A stretch of DNA of 5,357 bases, taken from Chloroflexota bacterium (lineage in GTDB: Bacteria; Chloroflexota; Dehalococcoidia; GIF9; UBA5629). Shown here in pieces: positions 1 through 5,357 of this stretch (position 1 is its first letter; each line of letters starts with the position of its first letter). The stretch covers positions 1 through 5,357 of the forward strand of contig JAPLHL010000199.1 in assembly GCA_026389655.1 (NCBI GenBank), in the 5' to 3' direction. The position numbers and the translations under genes were made by a program. The notes below the pieces were generated by a model that did not search any database, had not been told where the DNA came from, and saw only the letters and a list, made by a program, of their open reading frames with translations.

Positions 1-1940
1 CAGATAAAATCGTGCATCTCGCGCTCGGCCTCGCCGAACTGGAAGTCCTTCATCAGGACATCAACCTCTTTAACCAGCCGGTTCAATCTCGAGATGATCC
101 AGCGGTCCTCGGTCTCCGCTAGCTTTTTCGTAGCTATTTCAGTGAATGCCTTTTTGGTTAATGGCTCCTTCTCGAGCGAAGTGAGGACAAAGCGTCCGGC
201 ATTCCAGAGTTTATTGGCGAAGTTCCTGCCGGCTTCAAAACGGTGCTCTCCGATGTTCATGTCATTTCCGGGCGCATTGCCGGTGGTGAGAGCAAACCGC
301 ATTGCATCGCATCCATACTTGTCTATCGTGACCAGCGGGTTGACTACATTGCCTTTCATCTTGCTCATTTTCTCGCCCTTCTCATCGCGGATCAGGCCGT
401 GTAAATACACTACCCGGAAGGGAATGTCCCCCGTGTCTTCGATGCCCATCATGATCATACGTACTACCCAGAAGAAAAGAATGTCATAGCTGGTTTCCAT
501 GACCGATGTCGGGTAGAAATACTTGAGGTCTTCTGTCTGTTCCGGCCAGCCCAGGGTGGAATGCGGCCATAGCCCGGAGCTGAACCACGTGTCCAGCACA
601 TCGGGGTCCTGTACCAGGTCGCTGCCGCCGCATTTATCGCATTTAATGGGCGTATCTACGGAAGCGATCATTTCGCCGCATTTCTGGCAATACCACACGG
701 GTATGCGGTGGCCCCACCAGAGCTGGCGGCTGATGCACCAGTCGCGGATGTTCTCCATCCAGTTTAAATAGATCTTCGTGAAACGCTCGGGCAATATCTG
801 GATACGGCCATCCTTGACAGCTTCTATGGCTGGTCCTGCCAGCGGAGCTATCTTTACAAACCACTGCTTGCTTACCTCAGGCTCCAGCACAGTGGAGCAC
901 CTGAAGCAGTGAGGGACCGCGTGAGAGTAAGGCTCTATCTTCTCCATCAGGCCGGCTTTCTCGAAATCCTCCACGATTTTTTTACGTGCCTCGAACCGGT
1001 CGAGGTTGGCATACGGCCCGGCGTTATCGTTCATGGTAGCGTCGGGATTCAGTATATGGATGACCGGCAGGTTGTGCCTTCCGGAAATCTCGAAGTCGAC
1101 CGGGTCATGGGCGGGGGTGACCTTGACCATGCCCGTGCCGAATTCCTTATCGATAGCAATGTCGGTTATGATCGGGATGGCCCGCTTGATAAAGGGCAAA
1201 ATTACTTTCTTGCCTACCAGGTGAGTGTATCTCTCATCCTCGGGATTGACCGCTACTGCGGAGTCGCCCAGGTAGGTTTCAGGGCGGGTAGTAGCTACGG
1301 TGACATAGCCACTGCCGTCTTTGTACGGGTATTTCATGTGCCACATATTGCTGGTGATGTCTTTGCTCTGCACCTCGAGGTCGGACAGTGCGGTCCCGCA
1401 GCGTGGACACCAGTTGATGATGCGCTCGCCACGGTAGATCAGGCCTTTATTATAAAGCCGGACAAAGGCGGTTTTAACTGCTTTTACGGGGCCGTCGTCG
1501 AGCGTGAACCTTTCTCGCGACCAGTCGCAGGATGCGCCCAACCGCTCATGCTGCTGTGTGATTGTGCTGCGCGATTTGTTGACCCATTGCCAGACCCTCT
1601 CTTCGAACTTGTCCCTGCCTATCTGGTGCCGGTCGAGTCCTTCCTTGGCAAGCTCCCTTTCCACCACTACCTGTGTAGCGATGCCTGCATGGTCCACACC
1701 CGGCAGCCACAGCGAAGGATCGCCCATCATGCGGTGCCAGCGGGTCATGATATCTTCCAGGGTCGCAGTGAGGGCGTGGCCAACATGGAGCTCTCCGGTC
1801 ACATTGGGCGGAGGCATTATTATGGTGAAAGGCTTCTTCTTCGGGTCGATCTTCGGCTTGAAATAGCCGCCGTCCATCCAGAACTTGTAGCGTTCCTGTT
1901 CGACCAGTTTTGGTTCATAGGCTTTAGGTATATCAGTCAT
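1..1940 (-). CDS. valS: Valyl-tRNA synthetase, N-terminal 646 residues (C-terminus beyond the window)
   Basis: Cytoplasmic class I aminoacyl-tRNA synthetase that charges tRNA-Val with valine using ATP. I translated the minus strand from the ATG at 1938-1940 to base 1 and found 646 codons with no stop or frameshift; about 230 residues of a usual ~880 are outside the window. Visible in order: PPPNVTG (43-49) followed by the HIGH-type HVGH (52-55); DHAGIATQ (83-90); NWCPRCG (176-182); the CP1 editing domain with TTRPET (217-222) and AHDPVDFE (277-284); further cysteine pairs at 345/348, 418/421 and 434/437 (zinc-ribbon-like); DVLDTWFSSGLWP (447-459), typical of ValRS; and the KMSKS-type loop KMSKM (524-528). 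The anticodon-binding domain begins near residue 600. The start is supported by the MTDIPKAYEP opening and an upstream GGGGT. It has its own likely promoter, separating it from the pab genes. Oddities are KMSKM rather than KMSKS and Tyr after TTRPET, where Met or another aliphatic residue is common. Family identity is essentially certain. Confidence 0.97.
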   Translation of the reverse strand, partial: MTDIPKAYEPKLVEQERYKFWMDGGYFKPKIDPKKKPFTIIMPPPNVTGELHVGHALTATLEDIMTRWHRMMGDPSLWLPGVDHAGIATQVVVERELAKEGLDRHQIGRDKFEERVWQWVNKSRSTITQQHERLGASCDWSRERFTLDDGPVKAVKTAFVRLYNKGLIYRGERIINWCPRCGTALSDLEVQSKDITSNMWHMKYPYKDGSGYVTVATTRPETYLGDSAVAVNPEDERYTHLVGKKVILPFIKRAIPIITDIAIDKEFGTGMVKVTPAHDPVDFEISGRHNLPVIHILNPDATMNDNAGPYANLDRFEARKKIVEDFEKAGLMEKIEPYSHAVPHCFRCSTVLEPEVSKQWFVKIAPLAGPAIEAVKDGRIQILPERFTKIYLNWMENIRDWCISRQLWWGHRIPVWYCQKCGEMIASVDTPIKCDKCGGSDLVQDPDVLDTWFSSGLWPHSTLGWPEQTEDLKYFYPTSVMETSYDILFFWVVRMIMMGIEDTGDIPFRVVYLHGLIRDEKGEKMSKMKGNVVNPLVTIDKYGCDAMRFALTTGNAPGNDMNIGEHRFEAGRNFANKLWNAGRFVLTSLEKEPLTKKAFTEIATKKLAETEDRWIISRLNRLVKEVDVLMKDFQFGEAEREMHDFI

Positions 1941-1945
1941 GTCTT

Positions 1946-1950
1946 ACCCC
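1946..1950 (-). promoter_or_regulatory. Probable ribosome binding site of valS
   Basis: GGGGT ends five bases before the valS ATG. It differs from the canonical GGAGGT core by one base, so it is a moderate site. No other start codon with a better site lies nearby, which supports the ATG at 1938-1940. Confidence 0.5.
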
Positions 1951-1966
1951 GGTTTCACTAAATATT

Positions 1967-1978
1967 GTTGCAGGCAAC
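1967..1978. repeat. Short inverted repeat in valS leader
   Basis: GTTGC and GCAAC flank two bases, realistically a 4-bp stem with a 4-base loop. It sits directly next to the larger hairpin at 1980-1999, between the predicted promoter and the valS start. It could be a stacked second stem in the leader RNA, but it is short enough to be chance. Confidence 0.35.
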
Positions 1979-1979
1979 A

Positions 1980-1999
1980 GACGGGCGTAGTCGCCCGTC
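1980..1999. repeat. Perfect 8-bp GC-rich hairpin in valS leader
   Basis: The arms GACGGGCG (1980-1987) and CGCCCGTC (1992-1999) are perfectly complementary around a 4-base loop, giving a very stable stem. It lies within the predicted valS transcript, about 40-60 bases before the start codon. Neither strand has a U-tract after it, so it does not look like an intrinsic terminator. It might stabilise the leader RNA or act as a protein site. I do not recognise a known riboswitch, and T-box elements are not visible on the valS strand. Confidence 0.6.
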
Positions 2000-2008
2000 A
2001 AGGTTATT

Positions 2009-2051
2009 ATTATACCGCGTCTGATATAGAACGCGCTGACTGGGTCGTCAA
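2009..2051 (-). promoter_or_regulatory. Predicted sigma-70-type promoter region for valS
   Basis: On the valS strand, TTGACG (2046-2051; five of six to the -35 consensus) is followed after exactly 17 bases by TATATC (2023-2028), a fair -10. A perfect TATAAT lies further down at 2009-2014 but has no good -35 at the right distance, so there are two candidate -10 elements. Transcription would begin roughly 65-80 bases before the valS ATG, leaving a leader that contains the hairpins at 1980-1999 and 1967-1978. This is a motif match only. Confidence 0.5.
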
Positions 2052-2089
2052 CCGGTCTTCGTAAAGGGTTGGGTGTTACAATGAAATCT

Positions 2090-2110
2090 CACATGTAAAC
2101 TCCTCATGTG
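2090..2110. repeat. Inverted repeat with a Shine-Dalgarno-like sequence in its loop
   Basis: CACATG (2090-2095) and CATGTG (2105-2110) form a 6-bp stem with a 9-base loop. On the minus strand the loop contains AGGAG (2100-2104), and the 3' arm contains an ATG immediately followed by TGA, as well as an overlapping GTG. Most likely a coincidental arrangement in a pabC-valS spacer, but listed because a good SD is unexpected in non-coding sequence. Confidence 0.35.
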
Positions 2111-2160
2111 TCATGATGGTTCATGGAACACTATGATGGACAGCATGAATAGCAGGTTCA

Positions 2161-3027
2161 TCACGGAGCCAATTGTAATTCTTTGTGAATTACCTCGCGA
2201 TATTTCTGTTGTAGCAGTCGGGTTTTAGGCCCTGGTGTGCCATCATTAACCGGCACGTTTTCGATAGTTGTCACAGGCATGACTTCAATCAGGGAGTTGG
2301 TAATGAATATTTCAGTTGCGTTCTTCAGCGTTTCTATGTCTATTTTGTCCTCAATGATCTTCACATTTATTGACTCTGCAATCTCAAAGATCGTCCTGCG
2401 TGTAATTCCCGGAAGAATGCCGCTTTCTTCGGGCGGGGTTTTAATAACATCTTCAAACACAAGGAATACATTGCTCATAGTTCCCTCGGCCACTAGCCCT
2501 TTTTCATTCAACCAAATCGCTTCATCAGCCCCCTTTTTTCTGGCTTCCTGACGCGCTAGCAGGTTTTCCAGATAATTGGTAGATTTGATATGTGACAGGA
2601 GCGAGCCGCTATTTCGTTGCCATGAAGAGACAATGACCTTAAATCCTCGTTGATAAATATCATCAGGGTATGGCTGATATTCACTGGCTACAATAAAAAT
2701 ATTCGGGTTTTTACAGCTATCGAGATCAGGAACAAATGCACCCTCGCCCGCAGATAGAGTGATACGTATTTTGGCTTCTCTCAGTTCATTGGCCTGGAGA
2801 AGATCGTATACTGCAGACCTTAGCATAGATAAATCTAACTGGATTCCCAGTAGTGTGGCCGATTTTGCCAGACGTGCAAGATGACTATCCAGTCGAAATA
2901 TTTTTCCGTCATAAGCCCGCATTGTTTCAAAAAGTGCGCATCCGTAGAGGAATCCGTAGTCTTGAACAGAAATACTTGCTTGATCCGGCGTCATGATCGA
3001 GCCGTTAAGATATACCATCCTACTCAT
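2161..3027 (-). CDS. pabC: 4-amino-4-deoxychorismate lyase (class IV PLP aminotransferase fold)
   Basis: A 288-residue fold-type IV PLP enzyme, full length for the family. Visible landmarks: an N-terminal VYLNG strand (5-9), YGFLYGCALFETMRAY (24-39), RLDSHLARL (45-53), the Schiff-base lysine most likely K148 in HIKSTNYLEN, GADEAIWLN (166-174), VAEGTMSNVF (179-188) with the conserved glutamate E181 expected near the pyridine nitrogen, PGITRR (206-211), and a C-terminal GPKTRLLQQKY (266-276). It should split 4-amino-4-deoxychorismate into p-aminobenzoate and pyruvate. The fold is shared with branched-chain and D-amino-acid aminotransferases, which sequence alone does not fully exclude; FETMR rather than FEGIR and its place behind pabB and pabA favour the lyase. 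The start at 3027 is chosen over the ATG at 3018 because AGGAGA (3031-3036) lies three bases before it. It is the AT-richest gene here (sampled lines 33-40% GC). Confidence 0.85.
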   Translation of the reverse strand: MSRMVYLNGSIMTPDQASISVQDYGFLYGCALFETMRAYDGKIFRLDSHLARLAKSATLLGIQLDLSMLRSAVYDLLQANELREAKIRITLSAGEGAFVPDLDSCKNPNIFIVASEYQPYPDDIYQRGFKVIVSSWQRNSGSLLSHIKSTNYLENLLARQEARKKGADEAIWLNEKGLVAEGTMSNVFLVFEDVIKTPPEESGILPGITRRTIFEIAESINVKIIEDKIDIETLKNATEIFITNSLIEVMPVTTIENVPVNDGTPGPKTRLLQQKYREVIHKELQLAP

Positions 3028-3030
3028 TGA

Positions 3031-3036
3031 TCTCCT
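3031..3036 (-). promoter_or_regulatory. Ribosome binding site of pabC
   Basis: AGGAGA sits three bases before the ATG at 3025-3027 and just after the pabA stop at 3041-3043. This strong site selects the first ATG over the in-frame ATG nine bases later and suggests that pabC is translated by ribosomes finishing pabA. Confidence 0.8.
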
Positions 3037-3040
3037 CGCT

Positions 3041-3616
3041 CTATTTGGGTTGGGAGTACTTTAGAAAATTACCAAGAAGCTCGTGGCCAACCGCAGTCAT
3101 TATTGATTCGGGGTGAAATTGTACTCCCTCAACCACGTAACGTTTATGTCTGATACCCATGATTACTCCGTCATTTGTCTTTGCGCTGATTTCCAGTACG
3201 GAATTTGACGGGTCCATGTCAACGACAAGGGAATGATATCGTCCCGCATTGAAGGGATTGGGCAGGTTTTTATATATGGTCTTACCATCGTGAAATACCT
3301 GGGAGCTCTTGCCGTGTGTGGGGTTTAGCGCCCGGACTATCTTTCCCCCATAGACATAGCCGATGCACTGGTGTCCGAGACATACGCCCAGGATGGGTAT
3401 TTTACCGCCGAAGCAATGGACAATGTCATTTGATATACCCGCTTCTGTGGGGGTGCAGGGGCCGGGGGAAATGATAATGTGGGACGGTTGGCGTATTTCT
3501 ATCTCATCTAATGTTATTTCATCATTTCGAAATACCAGCGGTTCTCTGCCCAGTTCTCCCAGGTACTGGGCCAGGTTATATACAAATGAATCGTAATTAT
3601 CGATGATTATGATCAT
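3041..3616 (-). CDS. pabA: Aminodeoxychorismate synthase, glutamine amidotransferase subunit
   Basis: A 191-residue class I (triad) glutamine amidotransferase, the usual length for PabA/TrpG. It hydrolyses glutamine and passes ammonia to PabB. Seen in order: IIIDNYDSFVYNLAQYLGE (3-21), the oxyanion-region SPGPCTPTEAGIS (50-62), the nucleophile C79 in GVCLGHQ, HGKSS (101-105), RYHSLVV (126-132), and the remaining triad members H168 and E170 in FHPES. All catalytic residues are present. The cysteine in SPGPCTP is common in PabA-type proteins, and with the PIKGT-bearing PabB next door I infer PABA synthesis; in some bacteria one such subunit serves both PabB and TrpE, which cannot be excluded. 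It starts 14 bases after pabB. The ATG at 3614-3616 matches the family N-terminus, but its SD arrangement is odd: AAGG abuts the ATG, and the good AGGAG is 19 bases upstream. Confidence 0.93.
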   Translation of the reverse strand: MIIIIDNYDSFVYNLAQYLGELGREPLVFRNDEITLDEIEIRQPSHIIISPGPCTPTEAGISNDIVHCFGGKIPILGVCLGHQCIGYVYGGKIVRALNPTHGKSSQVFHDGKTIYKNLPNPFNAGRYHSLVVDMDPSNSVLEISAKTNDGVIMGIRHKRYVVEGVQFHPESIMTAVGHELLGNFLKYSQPK

Positions 3617-3630
3617 CCTTCTTCGAATTA

Positions 3631-5058
3631 CTAATCTCCTGCGTTACTTAGAGCGGTGATTAATGCCCTGGCTTTATCCATCGTTTCCTGGAACTCGGCA
3701 TCAGGATCGGAATCATAGACTACTGCGCCGCCAACCTGGAAATAGACCCTGTCCCTCTTGACCAGAAATGTGCGTATTGCTATGTTAAGGTCAATATCAC
3801 CATTAAATCCCAGATAGCCGATGCTCCCGGTATATATCCCCCTTTTTACCGGTTCCAGTTCATCGATAATCTCCATCGCCCTTATCTTGGGCGCTCCTGT
3901 TATTGATCCACCGGGGAACGTTGCTCTTAGAATACCTGCCAGGTTGGTGCCTTTTTTCAATCGTCCTTGAATAGTAGAGGTGAGGTGAAAGACGGTGGGA
4001 TACGTCTCAAGAATTGCCAGTTCGGATACGCAAACCGTGCCATATTCACAGACGCGGCCTAAATCGTTTCGCTCAAGGTCAACAATCATAACATGTTCGG
4101 CCTTGTCCTTGGTACTGGTCAGCAGCTCTTTCGCTAGCAGTTCATCCTGGATGGCAGTGCTGCCTCTGGGTCTTGTACCTTTGATGGGACGTGTTTCAAT
4201 CAAATCGCCACGAGTGCGAAGGAATCGTTCGGGAGAGGCGCTGAGTATTTTTATTTCCCCGAAGCCCAGGTAACAGGCGAACGGCGCCGGATTTATCGAG
4301 CGGAGCCTGCGGTAGAGCTCATAAGGGCTGCAGGCAAGCACACTCTCGAAACGTTGTGATAAGTTGACTTCAAAGATATCGCCGGAGATGATGTATTGAC
4401 GCGCCCTTTCTACTACTTCGGCATATCCATGGGCAGTAAAATTGGATACCGGGGTAACCGGTAAGGCCCCCGTGATTTCTGAACTATCTGTTTGAACGGT
4501 TCTTGCCTGATGAAGTTTTCTTTTAATTTCATCCAACCTGTGACGGGCCCTGCATAGCCTCAATTCATCGTCCACTTCAGGAAAACCGGACGAGATTATA
4601 TAAGCTTTGTTAAGTAAATTGTCGAAGGCTATTATGATGTCATAAAACCCGAGGTAGCCACCGGGCAATTGCAGATCGTCGATAGCCTTGCGTGGCAACC
4701 GCTCTATGAAATGGCAAAGATCATAGCTAAGGTACCCTACAGCGCCGCCGATAAAAGGGACCGGTGATTGAGATACGGACAGGCGATATGTATGCAGCAG
4801 CTCGTCGATGACATGAAAGGGATTATCGTTGCGGCAGGTTGTCCCGTTACTGTCCGTCAGGTGGACTGCAGAACCTACGATTTTCAAAATTAGAAAAGGG
4901 TCACTCCCGATAAAAGAATAGCGCCCCAGCTTCTCATGATCCATGCCGCTGTCCAGGAAAAAAACGTGCTGTTCATCCTTAAATACGGAGAAGACTGCAG
5001 AAGGTGACAGACCGGTTTCAACCTCTTCGATGAGGGGGTATCGGGATTGACTAGACAT
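3631..5058 (-). CDS. pabB: Aminodeoxychorismate synthase, chorismate-binding subunit
   Basis: A 475-residue chorismate-utilising enzyme, full length for PabB. With ammonia from PabA it converts chorismate to 4-amino-4-deoxychorismate. The N-terminal domain shows EEVETGLSP (11-19) and LGRYSFIGSDP (44-54). The C-terminal chorismate-binding domain shows GDIFEVNLSQRF (226-237), NPAPF (256-260), SASPERFL (273-280), PIKGTRPRG (291-299), EHVMIVDLERNDLGRV (321-336), GGSITGAPK (383-391), IYTGSIGY (408-415) and DPDAEFQETMDKA (451-463). The decisive residue is K293 in PIKGT: PabB enzymes carry this lysine, whereas anthranilate synthases (TrpE) usually have PIAGT. The start at 5058 is fixed on one side by an in-frame TAA immediately before the ATG, but no SD is visible. 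It follows coaBC after 44 bases with no clear promoter or terminator, so read-through from coaBC is likely. Sampled GC (43-48%) is lower than in the flanking coaBC and valS. Confidence 0.94.
   Translation of the reverse strand: MSSQSRYPLIEEVETGLSPSAVFSVFKDEQHVFFLDSGMDHEKLGRYSFIGSDPFLILKIVGSAVHLTDSNGTTCRNDNPFHVIDELLHTYRLSVSQSPVPFIGGAVGYLSYDLCHFIERLPRKAIDDLQLPGGYLGFYDIIIAFDNLLNKAYIISSGFPEVDDELRLCRARHRLDEIKRKLHQARTVQTDSSEITGALPVTPVSNFTAHGYAEVVERARQYIISGDIFEVNLSQRFESVLACSPYELYRRLRSINPAPFACYLGFGEIKILSASPERFLRTRGDLIETRPIKGTRPRGSTAIQDELLAKELLTSTKDKAEHVMIVDLERNDLGRVCEYGTVCVSELAILETYPTVFHLTSTIQGRLKKGTNLAGILRATFPGGSITGAPKIRAMEIIDELEPVKRGIYTGSIGYLGFNGDIDLNIAIRTFLVKRDRVYFQVGGAVVYDSDPDAEFQETMDKARALITALSNAGD
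3636..3640 (-). promoter_or_regulatory. Shine-Dalgarno sequence inside the 3' end of pabB, upstream of pabA
   Basis: AGGAG lies in the last codons of pabB. It is 19 bases from the annotated pabA ATG, too far for normal use, but seven bases from an in-frame ATT at 3626-3628. It may load ribosomes for pabA through that rare start codon, or simply reflect pabB codons (GCA GGA GAT). The pabB stop TAG (3631-3633) falls between, so coupling is plausible. Confidence 0.35.
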
Positions 5059-5060
5059 TT

Positions 5061-5071
5061 AGCGACACGCT
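5061..5071. repeat. Tiny inverted repeat just before the pabB start
   Basis: AGCG and CGCT flank three bases, ending two bases before the pabB ATG, where an SD would normally be. Four base pairs is weak and may be chance. Confidence 0.25.
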
Positions 5072-5102
5072 TGAACTGAGGTGTTTTGCCTACAGAAAAT
5101 TA

Positions 5103-5357
5103 CTATTTCTTCTTCAGCAGCCCGGCAACCCGGTCCAGTATCTTATCGGCCACTTCCGCCTTGGGCATGAGCGGCAATTCATCTACCTTGCCCTTGCTGT
5201 CGATGATAGTGACCTTGTTGGTTTCGGTGCCGAACCCGCAGTCTTTGGCAGTGATATCGTTGGCGACTATTAAGTCCAGCTTTTTACGCTTGACCTTGTC
5301 CGTTGCGTTCTCCACCACGTTGTTGCTCTCAGCAGCAAATCCCACGCGGATGAAGTC
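5103..5357 (-). CDS. coaBC: Phosphopantothenoylcysteine decarboxylase/phosphopantothenate-cysteine ligase, C-terminal 84 residues
   Basis: This is the end of the CoaB (ligase) domain of the bifunctional CoaBC (Dfp) enzyme. CoaB joins cysteine to CTP-activated 4'-phosphopantothenate; the CoaC domain then decarboxylates the product toward coenzyme A. The frame is open to the right edge (DFIRVGFAAE), so the GTG near 5345 is an internal valine codon, not a start. Visible family landmarks: GFAAESNN (6-13), LDLIVAND (27-34), GFGTETNKVTIID (41-53), ELPLMPKAEVADKILD (60-75) and a lysine-rich tail. A lysine in the segment between GFAAE and LDLI (probably K21 of the fragment) aligns from memory with the conserved catalytic lysine of E. 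coli CoaB. The gene ends with TAG followed directly by TAA. Its GC content resembles valS rather than the pab genes. The N-terminal flavoprotein domain is outside the window. Confidence 0.93.
   Translation of the reverse strand, partial: DFIRVGFAAESNNVVENATDKVKRKKLDLIVANDITAKDCGFGTETNKVTIIDSKGKVDELPLMPKAEVADKILDRVAGLLKKK

Noticed and set aside
909..1961. Long 350-codon plus-strand open frame
   Set aside because: It lies antisense to valS, whose minus-strand translation matches ValRS motifs over the whole interval. The plus-strand product shows no recognisable motif; its length reflects GC-rich codons of valS. The other plus-strand frames within valS, pabC, pabA and pabB are likewise shadows.
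1980..1999. Hairpin as a rho-independent terminator of the pab operon
   Set aside because: No run of U follows the stem in either direction, and it lies downstream of the likely valS promoter, inside the valS leader.
2001..2022. T-box-like TACCGCG on the plus strand upstream of valS
   Set aside because: It resembles the T-box antiterminator core but is on the strand opposite to valS, and no plus-strand gene follows it. Stem I and the terminator are not visible.
2113..2139. Direct repeat ATGATGG (2113-2119 and 2133-2139) and the partly palindromic GTTCATGGAAC between the copies
   Set aside because: Seven-base copies in a low-complexity CATG/ATG-rich spacer are easily due to chance; no operator or mobile-element boundary is supported.
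3041..5058. Anthranilate synthase pair TrpE/TrpG
   Set aside because: The PIKGT lysine, the PabA-type SPGPCTP segment and the adjacent PLP lyase favour PABA synthesis; no other trp genes are present in the window.
5103..5345. Separate small 80-residue protein starting at GTG
   Set aside because: The frame is open beyond the GTG to the window edge (DFIR upstream) and the sequence is the conserved C-terminus of CoaBC, so this is a truncated gene, not a small protein.

Overview
The window is an ordinary-looking bacterial housekeeping stretch with every recognisable gene on the minus strand, so it reads right to left: the C-terminal end of coaBC, then pabB, pabA and pabC, a 220-base intergenic region, and the first 646 codons of valS running off the left edge. 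I see no rRNA, tRNA, CRISPR array, insertion sequence or phage gene, and I did not find an undescribed system.

Organism: a bacterium of medium GC. The long, cysteine-pair-rich ValRS, the CoaBC tail and the bacterial-type Shine-Dalgarno sites (AGGAG) fit this. The ValRS wording recalls Chloroflexota (Dehalococcoidia-like) enzymes, but that is an impression from memory, not a search result, and should be held loosely.

Layout. Right edge (5103-5357): last 84 residues of the CoA-biosynthesis enzyme CoaBC. Middle (2161-5058): a compact three-gene cassette for p-aminobenzoate (PABA). PabB and PabA together form aminodeoxychorismate synthase (chorismate + glutamine to 4-amino-4-deoxychorismate), and the PLP enzyme PabC removes pyruvate to give PABA for folate. 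Gaps are 14 and 13 bases, with SD sites placed so that translation is probably coupled. The PIKGT lysine motif in PabB is what points to PABA rather than anthranilate. Left (1-1940): valyl-tRNA synthetase, intact up to the window edge, with HIGH and KMSKS-type motifs and a CP1 editing domain. The region between pabC and valS carries a plausible sigma-70-type promoter for valS and small hairpins.

Points worth a second look: the pab cassette is clearly AT-richer (sampled lines 33-48% GC) than its flanks coaBC and valS (sampled lines 55-63%), suggesting separate ancestry or insertion between two housekeeping genes; pabA may have an unusual start region; pabB has no visible SD; and the pabC-valS gap holds a perfect GC-rich hairpin and an SD-preceded 14-codon reading frame.
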